64,000 nt of DNA from JBCCQH01 sp039024435. GTDB taxonomy: Bacteria; Bacteroidota; Bacteroidia; J057; JADKCL01. The stretch is taken from NCBI GenBank assembly GCA_039024435.1, contig JBCCQH010000028.1, positions 1 to 64,000 of the forward strand, in the 5' to 3' direction. This document shows, piece after piece, positions 55,034 through 63,641 of this stretch. Under the pieces are notes generated by a model. That model worked only from the letters and a program-made list of their open reading frames with translations, was not told the origin of the DNA and did not search any database. The position numbers and the translations under genes are program-made. The stretch's first letter is position 1. Each line of letters opens with the position of its first letter.

Positions 55034-56509
55034 ATGAGAAGACTTTTTACGCTCTGTCTGGGGCTCCTCACCCTGACAGCTACCAGCTCCCTATTTGCTC
55101 AAACCGGAAATTTTACCACCCTCAACGTCAACTCAAGTACCGGCACTGCCGCTGGCACCTGGACCGCCCCCAACACCGGTCCCGATCTCGATCTGAATAT
55201 TTTCGACGACTACTTCATCGACCTCGGCACGAGTAGTACGCCCAGTTATAATATTCGCTTTGACGGAACCACAAACTTCGAAATGTCGACGTTGTCTTTC
55301 ACCAATTACATTGCCCTGTTCCGCCCGAATGGAACGAACAACAACCTGGGACACCTGGAAGCCGGTTCCTACGGAAACATCAGCGGCACCGCCAAGTGGT
55401 TGGGACTCGGTTCGGCTCCTGCCGGCACCGGAGCCAGTGCCTACGGGCAGCGCATCCAGTGGAACTCCAACTTTGGCATCTTCAACCTGGTCGAGCGCAA
55501 CGCGACTACCCGCGATCTGGTCGTCGCCTGGGGCGGCACTGCCTCCAACAACCGCCTCCTCTTCCAGTACTCCAATGCACCCACGACGCCGCCTTCCAAT
55601 GTCATGCAAATCGAGAGCAATGGCAACGTGGGCATCGGGGCGACGCCACTCGCGGATGACAAACTGCGGGTAGCCGGCCGGATCCACTACGGTTCGGTGG
55701 AATATATCGAAGACGGCGGTGGTTTCGAGACGACCGTCCGCGGCTCCTTCCGGCCGGATACGGACGACTCCTGGCGCTGCGGCACCAGCAACTTCCGTTG
55801 GGATGCGGTATTCGCCCAAAACGGCATGATCCAGACCTCCGACCGCCGGGCCAAAACGAACATTGAGGCCCTGAATTATGGTCTAAAGGAAATCATGGAA
55901 CTGCGTCCGGTGAGCTACAACTGGAAAGACGACGACGACAAGGGCCTGCACCTCGGGATGATCGCTCAGGAATTGCAGGAAGTGGTTCCGGAAATGGTCT
56001 ACAACCCCGCCGAAGACTATATCCGCAACGAAGAAGGCAACTTGGTACCCGCCGGCAAGGAAGGCGATCTGCTTGGAGTCAAGTACGATGCCCTGATTCC
56101 GGTTCTGGTCAAAGGCATGCAGGAACAGCAAGCCCAAGTCTTGGAGCAACAAGCCCAAATCCTGGATCAAAACGAGCGCATTGCCGAATTGGAAGCCCAA
56201 TTGGCGGCATCGGGAAGCAAGTCCGGCCAAAGCCTCAACGATCTCGACCTACCCAAATTGTACCAAAACAACCCGAATCCGTTCCGCGAAGAAACCAACA
56301 TCCGTTTCTTCCTTCCTCAGACGGTACAGGAAGCCATCCTGTTTGTGTACGATATGCAAGGCCAGCCGGTGCTTGAGATTTTGATTACTGACCGCGGCGA
56401 TGCCAACCAGCGCATCGACGGCGGCCTGCTGCCCCAAGGCATGTACCTCTACGCCCTCATCGCCGATGGCCGCGAAGTGGACGTCAAGCGCATGATCCTC
56501 ACGAAATAA
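55034..56509 (+). CDS. Peptidase S74 (tail-fibre chaperone) protein with T9SS signal, copy 1
   Basis: A 491-residue exported protein, signal peptide RRLFTLCLGLLTLTATSSLFAQ minus the last few residues. Residues 25-240 are beta-rich, Asn/Gly/Ser/Thr-rich fibre-like sequence. Residues 265-395 are an S74 intramolecular chaperone domain: Ser269 and Lys274 in TSDRRAKTNI (S-D-x-R-x-K dyad), YNWKDDDD and HLGMIAQELQEVVPEMV, followed by a coiled coil rich in Gln/Glu (QAQVLEQQAQILDQNERIAE). From about 410 a T9SS type A sorting domain follows (LYQNNPNPFREETNIRFFLP, VKRMILTK). S74 domains trimerise fibres and then cut themselves off. Confidence 0.9.
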   Translation: MRRLFTLCLGLLTLTATSSLFAQTGNFTTLNVNSSTGTAAGTWTAPNTGPDLDLNIFDDYFIDLGTSSTPSYNIRFDGTTNFEMSTLSFTNYIALFRPNGTNNNLGHLEAGSYGNISGTAKWLGLGSAPAGTGASAYGQRIQWNSNFGIFNLVERNATTRDLVVAWGGTASNNRLLFQYSNAPTTPPSNVMQIESNGNVGIGATPLADDKLRVAGRIHYGSVEYIEDGGGFETTVRGSFRPDTDDSWRCGTSNFRWDAVFAQNGMIQTSDRRAKTNIEALNYGLKEIMELRPVSYNWKDDDDKGLHLGMIAQELQEVVPEMVYNPAEDYIRNEEGNLVPAGKEGDLLGVKYDALIPVLVKGMQEQQAQVLEQQAQILDQNERIAELEAQLAASGSKSGQSLNDLDLPKLYQNNPNPFREETNIRFFLPQTVQEAILFVYDMQGQPVLEILITDRGDANQRIDGGLLPQGMYLYALIADGREVDVKRMILTK

Positions 56510-56940
56510 GCACGATTCAATCGGTCTGGGCCCCTGGGCCGGGACCGATATTTTGCCAAGTTGATCTCTCCGCGGTGCCGAAAATGCACCGCGGGGAGTT
56601 TCTTTTTCGGGAAATTATCCATTGCCGCTAAGTTGCCGTGGGCAATCCAGCGCAGCGCTTGGGAAATCGGTCAATCTTTTCATTTTCCAGAATTAGCGAA
56701 GCTCAAGCAACACCGGTACAACCAAAATCGAAGGCACTGGTCGCCCGAGCGGTAGCGCACATTTCGCGCTAATTCGATTTAGTGTTATTCACAAATATTT
56801 ATACTGAATATTAAAACATTTTATTGACTGGACGGTTTTATTTGTGTCGGCCGACAGCGAGGAGGTTGCCGAAAATCCTCATCCAATCAACACGAAAATC
56901 ACCCTCCAGAGTAGGCAAAACCATTCTTTTTGAATCAAAC
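56510..56940. promoter_or_regulatory. Terminator and leader between the two S74-T9SS paralogues
   Basis: Contains the terminator at 56566-56607, an additional small hairpin at 56521-56548 (TCGGTC...GACCGA), and from 56769 the conserved promoter/leader block shared with copy 1. No gene. Confidence 0.65.
56566..56607 (+). terminator. Rho-independent terminator after S74-T9SS copy 1
   Basis: CTCTCCGCGGTGC (56566-56578), loop CGAAAAT, GCACCGCGGGGAG (56586-56598), then TTTCTTTTT. 13-bp stem with one G-T wobble. Confidence 0.9.
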
Positions 56941-58392
56941 ATGAGAAGACTTTTTACGCTCTGTCTGGGGTTCCTCACCCTGACAGCTACCAGCTCCCTT
57001 TTTGCTCAAACTGATGTTGAAATTCTGAATATAAACACTTCCACCGGCGCAACGGGCGGCACCTTCACTGCGCCCAACACCGGTCCCGATCTCCGGCTCA
57101 ACGTCATCGATGACTATGCTATCGAACTGGGTACGAGCACGACTCCCAGTCTCAACGTGCGTTTCGATGGGCTTACCAACTTTGAGATGTCGACTTTTTC
57201 CTTTACCAATTACATTGCTTTATTTCGCCCAAACGGAACGAACAACAACCTGGGACACCTGGAAGCCGGTTCCTACGGAAACATAAGCGGCACCGCCAAG
57301 TGGTTGGGACTCGGTTCGGCTCCTGCCGGCACCGGAGCCAGTGCCTACGGGCAGCGCATCCAGTGGAACTCCAATTTTGGTATTGTCAATCTGGTCGAGC
57401 GGAACACCACCACGCGTGACCTCGTGGTAGCTTGGGGTGGAACTACCTCCAACAACCGCCTGCTTTTCCAGTATTCCAATGCACCCACGACCCCGCCTTC
57501 TAACGTCATGCAAATCGAAAGCAATGGCAACGTGGGCATCGGGGCGACGCCGCTCGCGGATGACAAACTGCGGGTAGCCGGCCGGATCCACTACGGTTCG
57601 GTGGAATATATCGAAGACGGCGGTGGCTTTGAAACGACCGTCCGCGGCTCCTTCCGGCCGGATACCGACGACTCCTGGCGCTGTGGCACCAACAACTTCC
57701 GCTGGGATGCGGTATTCGCCCAAAACGGCATGATTCAGACTTCCGACCGCCGGGCCAAAACGAACATTGAAGGTCTCAACTACGGTCTGAAGGAAATCAT
57801 GGAACTGCGTCCGGTGAGCTACAACTGGAAAAACGACGACAACCAGAGCCTTCAGCTCGGGATGATCGCTCAGGAATTGCAGGAAGTGGTTCCGGAAATG
57901 GTCTATAATCCCGCCGAAGACTACATCCGCAACGAAGAAGGCAACCTGGTGCCCGCCGGCAAAGAAGGCGATCTCCTCGGGGTCAAGTACGTCGCCCTGA
58001 TCCCGGTCCTGGTCAAAGGTATGCAGGAACAGCAAGCCCAGATTTTGGAACAAACTGAGCGCATCGCCGAACTGGAAGCCCAGTTGGCCTCCTCCGGGAG
58101 TAAGTCCGGTCAGGGCCTCAACGACCTTGGCCTGCCCAAGTTGTACCAAAACAACCCAAATCCGTTCCGCGAAGAAACCAATATCCGCTTCTTCCTTCCG
58201 CAAACGGTGCAGGAAGCCACCCTCTTTGTCTACGATATGCAAGGCCAGCCGGTCCTGGAAATCGCCATCACCGAGCGCGGCAACGCCAACCAGCGCATTG
58301 ACGGCGGGATGCTGACCCAGGGCATGTACCTCTACGCCCTCATCGCTGATGGGCGCGAGGTGGACGTCAAGCGCATGATCCTCACGAAGTAA
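56941..58392 (+). CDS. Peptidase S74 protein with T9SS signal, copy 2
   Basis: A 483-residue tandem paralogue of the preceding gene. Signal peptide and residues 90-260 are nearly identical; the first 60 mature residues and the coiled coil (one QAQ repeat shorter) differ. Ser268 and Lys273 of the S74 dyad are kept (TSDRRAKTNIEG), as are HLGMIAQELQ-type sequence (QLGMIAQELQ) and the T9SS end (VKRMILTK). The start at 56941 is fixed by the signal peptide; the frame is open upstream only by chance. Both paralogues carry the same leader, so they should be expressed together. Confidence 0.9.
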   Translation: MRRLFTLCLGFLTLTATSSLFAQTDVEILNINTSTGATGGTFTAPNTGPDLRLNVIDDYAIELGTSTTPSLNVRFDGLTNFEMSTFSFTNYIALFRPNGTNNNLGHLEAGSYGNISGTAKWLGLGSAPAGTGASAYGQRIQWNSNFGIVNLVERNTTTRDLVVAWGGTTSNNRLLFQYSNAPTTPPSNVMQIESNGNVGIGATPLADDKLRVAGRIHYGSVEYIEDGGGFETTVRGSFRPDTDDSWRCGTNNFRWDAVFAQNGMIQTSDRRAKTNIEGLNYGLKEIMELRPVSYNWKNDDNQSLQLGMIAQELQEVVPEMVYNPAEDYIRNEEGNLVPAGKEGDLLGVKYVALIPVLVKGMQEQQAQILEQTERIAELEAQLASSGSKSGQGLNDLGLPKLYQNNPNPFREETNIRFFLPQTVQEATLFVYDMQGQPVLEIAITERGNANQRIDGGMLTQGMYLYALIADGREVDVKRMILTK

Positions 58393-59008
58393 TTCCCACT
58401 TAGGGAATAATCAGTTCTCAATTTCCGATTTCCACTGGCCACACCCGAAAAACGGGTCGTGGTACATTGGGGATCGGATTTTTTTCATTGGAGGTTCTCC
58501 GATCAATTGAGAATTGACGCCTTGCTCATCGAGGTTATCGCGGGGAATTCCTCCGCCGCGCGGTGTTCAAATTGATAAATTTGAATGCGGCTGCGGGAAA
58601 AAAGCGGGATTTGAATTTTGTTGTTTGCGCGTTCGGAACGCGCGAATTGGAAATCGTAAATCAGGCAATTGGAAATTTTCACGGAAAATCCTCGGGGGCC
58701 GCACGGCGTGCCGTGCGGCTACGATCCTCATGGTGAAGCGACGTTTTGGGTTGCTTGTACATTGCGGTTTGCGCGTTGAAGACAACGTGCCGATCAGAAA
58801 TCGGAAATCAGGCAATTGGAAATTTTCCCGGAAAATCCTCGGGGGCCGCACGGCGTGCCGTGCGGCTACGATCCTCGTGGTGAAGCGACGTTTTGGGTTG
58901 CTTGTAAATCGCGGTTTGCGCGTTGAGGACAACGCGTCAATTGGAAATTGGAAATCAGGCAATTGGAAATTTTCATCCCCCCATTGTCCCTTTTTGTATG
59001 TTTCTTGT
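58393..59008. other. Intergenic region with tandem repeats
   Basis: 616 bases before the sulfotransferase remnant. 58393-58630 is AT-richer without recognised content; 58658-58974 is the 147-bp tandem repeat. A long open frame crosses the repeats because 147 is divisible by 3, but it has no natural-protein character. Confidence 0.6.
58658..58974. repeat. 147-bp tandem direct repeat, about 2.2 copies, with internal palindrome
   Basis: Copies at 58658-58804 and 58805-58951 plus the first 23 bases of a third at 58952-58974. Each full copy has GCCGCACGGC-GT-GCCGTGCGGC (58698-58719 and 58845-58866), perfect 10-bp arms. The copies differ at only a few positions. The sequence resembles dispersed REP-like intergenic repeats. 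Confidence 0.85.
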
Positions 59009-59746
59009 ATGGATGCCCCCTCACCCCGGATCATCGACCTTTGGGCAATCCCCCGCTCCGCATCATCGGCCTTTGAGCGGACCTTTGCCCAGCGTTCCGA
59101 TACCTACTTCGAGCCATTTTTCAATGTCTACCATTTCAGTTCCGTGCGCCAAGCCACCCGCCTCAGTGAATTTCCCAAGGCCCACAATTAAGGTCCCACC
59201 CAGGCCATCCAAAAACTGAATTCGGGCTCGGCCCCCTACGCCTTTTTCAAAGAAATGGCTTTCATTTACCAGCCCTATCGGGAACGCAGCTTCCTCGCGC
59301 GCACGGTCAATACCATCATTACCCGGCGACCGGAACGCGCCCTGAACGGCTGGCTAAAAATGGAATCGGTTCCCACCCGGGAAATGCTGGGCTACCGGGC
59401 CCTGCTCGATTTGTGGCAATTTATCACGCAGGAATTGGGGCAAGCTCCCGTTGTGGTGGAGTCGACCGAGTTTCGCTACGAACCGCGGCGCGTATTGGAA
59501 AAATATTGCGCTGCCGTCGGCATTCCCTTCGATCCCGGCATGCTGACCTGGAAACAACAAGCGCACCGCACCTGGGATCCCGAGCTGATGCAACAGGAAC
59601 AGTACGCAAAGTGGCAGCAGATTCTTAACCAGAGCACCCGGATTTTACCCGAAGATCCGGAGTTGCCGCCCATTCCCCCGGAACACCGGCGGCTCCCGGA
59701 AGACGCTTACAAAGTGTACGATGCCCTCCGGGCGCACGCCCTTTAA
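59009..59746 (+). pseudogene. Sulfotransferase-like gene interrupted by one in-frame stop
   Basis: The start MDAPSPRIIDLWAIPRSASS followed by AFERTF is the 5'-phosphosulfate-binding loop (PRS-x-S-x-A-F-E-R) of PAPS-dependent sulfotransferase-like proteins. A single TAA at 59189-59191 breaks the frame after FPKAHN. The same frame then continues without interruption through GPTQAIQKLNSG, MAFIYQPYRERSFL, LINTRRP-type helices and VVVESTEFRYEPRRVLEKYC to TAA at 59744. With the stop read through, the product would be 245 residues, a normal length. The C-terminal part alone (ATG 59255) would lack the PAPS loop. It is either a recent nonsense pseudogene or a sequencing/assembly error. Confidence 0.78.
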
Positions 59747-59853
59747 AACTGCCGATTGCGAGGCCCCTCCAAAAGCCCAACTTCACGAATACCATCGGCG
59801 TAAATGGCTGGTCCCGGACCGCATTTCCATGCCTCGGCATCCCTTTCGTCGCA

Positions 59854-60759
59854 TCAACTTCCGCCCAGGCCCACGATCAACACCAGCCCACAATACAATC
59901 CGGCAAAGATCCGGTAGGTCCGCGCATCCGCCTTCCGACTCCGGAAGCGCAGCAAGCGGTAGGCCAGCACGAGATTGCCCAAGGCGAAGCCTGGCCCCAC
60001 CCCCGGCCAGTAGAAGGCACTCGCCAGCGCCAGCAGCCCAAAAACAACCGCTATGCACCGGCGGGCCCGCGCCTCCCCCAACACGAGGGGCAGCGTCTTG
60101 CGACCCAGCGACCGGTCCCCTTCCAGGTCCCGAAAATCCTGTACCGCCGCCCCCAGGGTCACCCAAACCGCCACAACGAGGCTGCCGCCCAAAGCTTCCG
60201 GCGCGCCTTCGCCCAGCATGATCCCCGCACCGGCCATTAACTGCGCCACACCGCCCACTCCCATCAGCAGGCCCGACTTGAAAGCCCAGTGGTGCCCCAG
60301 GGCGGTAAAATTGTGCAAAAACGTGACTCCGACCCACATTACGGCCCAGGGAAATACCCCCAGGGCCGCCCCCAAGACCAAAAAACCCGCCGAGTATACG
60401 CCGTAGCGCCGCAGTGCCCCGGCCGGCGTAACGTCTCCTCGCACCAGGGGCCGGTCCGGCTTGTTGATCCGGTCCTCAGCGATACCCACCCACTGATTCG
60501 AAAGACAAAAGGGATAAATGAACAAGCCAAAGTAGACCGTACCCAAGACCAGATTCACCAACGCTGCCTCCGCCCTCACCCCGTGGCGCAGCGCCAGGGT
60601 TCCCATCCAGAGGGCCGCCGGAACCAAGGTCACCCAGAGATCGCCACGAATGAATCGTCCGCACAAGTGAACCTCGGTTCCAATAAACCGCCAAATTTCA
60701 AGGCCCCAGGCGGGCAACGAACGGAAACGCAGGGAAACGGACTTGGGATCAAACGACAT
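59854..60759 (-). CDS. UbiA-family prenyltransferase
   Basis: A 301-residue integral membrane protein with eight or nine hydrophobic segments. The first Asp-rich motif is NQWVGIAEDRINKPDRP (N-x-x-x-G-I-x-E-D, the NDxxDxxxD equivalent) and the second is DFRDLEGDRSLGRKTLP (DxxD-x-EGD). These bind the prenyl diphosphate through magnesium. The start at 60759 (MSFDPKSVSLRFRSLPAWG) precedes the first helix; the longer open frame overlaps the promoter region of the divergent gene. The acceptor could be a quinone, a porphyrin or another aromatic; no pathway partner is adjacent. Confidence 0.85.
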   Translation of the reverse strand: MSFDPKSVSLRFRSLPAWGLEIWRFIGTEVHLCGRFIRGDLWVTLVPAALWMGTLALRHGVRAEAALVNLVLGTVYFGLFIYPFCLSNQWVGIAEDRINKPDRPLVRGDVTPAGALRRYGVYSAGFLVLGAALGVFPWAVMWVGVTFLHNFTALGHHWAFKSGLLMGVGGVAQLMAGAGIMLGEGAPEALGGSLVVAVWVTLGAAVQDFRDLEGDRSLGRKTLPLVLGEARARRCIAVVFGLLALASAFYWPGVGPGFALGNLVLAYRLLRFRSRKADARTYRIFAGLYCGLVLIVGLGGS

Positions 60760-60941
60760 ACAGCTTGACTTTCCCCTTTCGACGCCGGCGCGGGGCGTGG
60801 CTTGTGTCCGCGCAAGGTATTGCGTCCACTTGTCGAAAAATCCTGGGAGGGACCAGTCCCGACATTTCGAATTTCCCCCCAGCCGGAATTTGGCGGTTAT
60901 CTCAGTTATGCTTTCTTTGGAAAACGAGAACAATAGACGTG

Positions 60942-63626
60942 ATGGCTACCCTCAAATATCTATTTGGTGTCTTGCTGCTGTTCCTGGCGGTTGCGCCGGC
61001 GCAGGCCCACAATCCCATTCTACCCCCCGGATTCGTGATGGAAAAATCATACGTCTCCGGGTTGAGCAGTCCCACCGACCTCAAGTTTGCCCCCGACGGA
61101 CGAATTTTCATCACCGAAAAAACCGGTGCGGTGCGTATCGTGGAAAACGGCAATTTGCTCAGCCAGCCGTTTTACACTGTCGCTACGCAAACCGCAGGGG
61201 AAAGAGGCTTGGATGGCATCGCTTTAGATCCTGATTTTGAACGCAATGGCTACGTCTACCTCTATTATACTTTGGCGGATGAAAATCGCAACATCGTCAT
61301 TCGGGTGACGGCTGCCGGCAACGCGGCACTGCCCGGCAGCGAATTGGAACTGCTGCGCCTGGAAGAAATGTGGGCCGCCTTCCACAACGGCGCGGGCATG
61401 GTGTTCGATACGACGGGCAAATTGCTGATCGGCGTGGGCGACGGCACCCTGTTGACCACTTCGCAAAACATGAATACCCGGCTGGGCAAAATTCTGCGCA
61501 TCAATCCGGACGGCAGCATTCCCAGCGACAATCCATTTTACAACGAGACCACCGGCCTGAACCGCGCCATCGCCGTCTACGGCGTGCGCAATCCCTATAC
61601 CATGGCGATTTCCCGGACCAGTGGTCGGATCTTTTTCAACGATGTGGGCAATTCAGAATACGAAGAAGTCAACGAGTACTTTCCCGGGGCCAACTACGGC
61701 TGGCACCTCGTGGAAGGTCCTCTCAACGGTGCCCCGCCCCCGGACAACCGCTACCGCGACCCCATCCACGCCTACGACCACGATTACGGCTGTGCTGCGG
61801 TGGGAGCAACCTTTTACGAGCCCAATCTGAATCTCTTTCCCGAAGCTTACTCCGGGGTGTATTTCTTTTTGGATCTCTGCGAAGGGATCATCATGACGAT
61901 TGATCCGGCGGACATGTCTTTTTCAGTGTTCGGAGAGGACCTAGACCTGAACTACAACAACCTCGAAACGAGCCCCGATGGTCACCTCTTTCTGATCAAC
62001 TTTGAGACCGGTGACCTTTCCCGGATTTCCTACCAGGGCGAGGACGCGGCTCCACGGATATCGGTGCAACCGGAAATTTATCCGCTGATCGTCGGGGAAA
62101 GCATCAACCTGTCGGTTACTGCTGTGGGCAGCAACTTGCAGTACGATTGGTACCGCAATGGGAACCTGGCCCAATCCGGCGACGACAACAATTTTTATCT
62201 CATCAATCTGCAAACCAGCCATCACTTAACCCAAGTTTACGTCCGCGTATCCAATGCAAATGGTGAGGTAACCTCGGATACCTTGGTCTTACAGGTAATC
62301 GACGGTTCGCGGCCGGAGATCCAGTTGCAAAACCTTCCAGCGACCTACGCCGCCGGCGATACACTCACCTTTGCGGCGCAAGTCAGCGATCCTGACCAGC
62401 AATCCTTTTCCGCCGGGCAATTGACCTGGAAAGTGGACTTCCACCACGATTTCCACAAGCATCCCGCGATGCCGGCGACCCCCGGAATGTTCAGTGGCAC
62501 CTATCCCACCGAGACCTTTGGGGAGGTCGACACCAATGTCTACTACCGCGTCCTGTTGCTCGTCGAAGACAGTACTGGTCTGACCCGCGAGGTCTACCAG
62601 GACATCGACCCAGAAAAAGTGACCCTGTTCATTGAGTCCCAGCCTCCCGGAGTGGAAATCAGCATCGACGGCCAGGAGGTCGCCGCCGACTACGCCTTGC
62701 GCAGCGTGCGCAATCTGAGCCGAACTATTGAAGTGCCCGCCTACGCGGTGCTGGGCGACAGCCTCTACCAATTCCAGCAATGGGCGGATGGCGCTACCGA
62801 CCGCACCCGTACCTTTGCCGCAACCGCCGATACGCTCGGGATCCGCTACACCGCGATCCAGGCCTACGCCGCCAGTTTTCCCACGCTGGGCAACATGGAA
62901 ATCTTCGTGGATACCGGCGATCAGCGGGACTTCTACCGCGCAGTACAGGTGTCCCAGGTGAAAGAAAATTGGGACGCACTCAGTCCGTTTTGGCACGACC
63001 AACCCAACTTTCCCTCCGATTACTGGTCGGTGCGCTGGGAAGGCGACATCGTGGCTCCGGTTTCTGACGAATACACTTTTTATCTGCTGCACGACGCGCA
63101 AGTACGCTTCATGCTGAATGGCGAACTGCTGATCGATGCCCGCAATGAGGTTCCCAATTCGACCCAAGAGGACACAGTGCGGATTTTCCTGGAGCGGGGC
63201 GATTCGCTGCGCCTGCAAATCGATTACGACCATTTTACCGAAGGCGCCCGGGTGGAACTGGATTGGCAATTTTCTTTGGTGGAGCGGCACACGGTCCCCT
63301 TTGCCCGGCGGTCCCTAGCCCCGGAAACGGCAAAAGCACCGGGTGGCATTCTGGTATTTCCCAATCCGGTTACCGGTGAGACGCTAAGTTTGTGCCTTGA
63401 TCCCGGCCTAAACTTGGGCGACCGTTTTACGGCAAAAATCTTTGACGTGAAGGGTATCTTGCACAAGGAAATCACCCTCATCAATTCGGAACCCGTTGTA
63501 CTCTCTTTCGTCCCAGAAGGCTTGGTCAGCTATTGGCTACCCATTGCCGACTTGCCGTCTGGGATGTACATTTTGCGGGTGGAATACGCCGGTGGAGAGC
63601 AGTTCGTGCGCTTTCTGCGGAACTGA
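60942..63626 (+). CDS. Secreted glucose/sorbosone dehydrogenase-like protein with PA14 domain and T9SS signal
   Basis: An 894-residue multidomain exported protein with signal peptide ATLKYLFGVLLLFLAVAPAQ. Residues 30-370 are a PQQ-type GSDH propeller (LSSPTDLKFAPDGRIFITEK, ERGLDGIALDPDFERNGYVY, YGVRNPYTMAISRTSGRIFF, NYGWHLVEGPLNG). Residues 380-460 are Ig-like. Residues 465-640 are of unknown beta type, with FHHDFHKHPAM typical of the region after GSDH in Bacteroidota. Residues 660-790 are a PA14-like domain (YWSVRWEGDIVAPVSDEYTF, LLHDAQVRFMLNGELLID). The end is a T9SS domain (GGILVFPNPVTGETLSLCLD, FVRFLRN). It may oxidise or bind sugars at the surface; PQQ use is inferred. Confidence 0.9.
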   Translation: MATLKYLFGVLLLFLAVAPAQAHNPILPPGFVMEKSYVSGLSSPTDLKFAPDGRIFITEKTGAVRIVENGNLLSQPFYTVATQTAGERGLDGIALDPDFERNGYVYLYYTLADENRNIVIRVTAAGNAALPGSELELLRLEEMWAAFHNGAGMVFDTTGKLLIGVGDGTLLTTSQNMNTRLGKILRINPDGSIPSDNPFYNETTGLNRAIAVYGVRNPYTMAISRTSGRIFFNDVGNSEYEEVNEYFPGANYGWHLVEGPLNGAPPPDNRYRDPIHAYDHDYGCAAVGATFYEPNLNLFPEAYSGVYFFLDLCEGIIMTIDPADMSFSVFGEDLDLNYNNLETSPDGHLFLINFETGDLSRISYQGEDAAPRISVQPEIYPLIVGESINLSVTAVGSNLQYDWYRNGNLAQSGDDNNFYLINLQTSHHLTQVYVRVSNANGEVTSDTLVLQVIDGSRPEIQLQNLPATYAAGDTLTFAAQVSDPDQQSFSAGQLTWKVDFHHDFHKHPAMPATPGMFSGTYPTETFGEVDTNVYYRVLLLVEDSTGLTREVYQDIDPEKVTLFIESQPPGVEISIDGQEVAADYALRSVRNLSRTIEVPAYAVLGDSLYQFQQWADGATDRTRTFAATADTLGIRYTAIQAYAASFPTLGNMEIFVDTGDQRDFYRAVQVSQVKENWDALSPFWHDQPNFPSDYWSVRWEGDIVAPVSDEYTFYLLHDAQVRFMLNGELLIDARNEVPNSTQEDTVRIFLERGDSLRLQIDYDHFTEGARVELDWQFSLVERHTVPFARRSLAPETAKAPGGILVFPNPVTGETLSLCLDPGLNLGDRFTAKIFDVKGILHKEITLINSEPVVLSFVPEGLVSYWLPIADLPSGMYILRVEYAGGEQFVRFLRN

Positions 63627-63641
63627 GTTACATTCTTCTGC

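Noticed and set aside
58514..59008. Long open frame across the tandem repeats as a repeat protein
   Set aside because: It stays open only because the repeat length is a multiple of three, and its translation has no natural-protein features and contains palindrome-derived residues.
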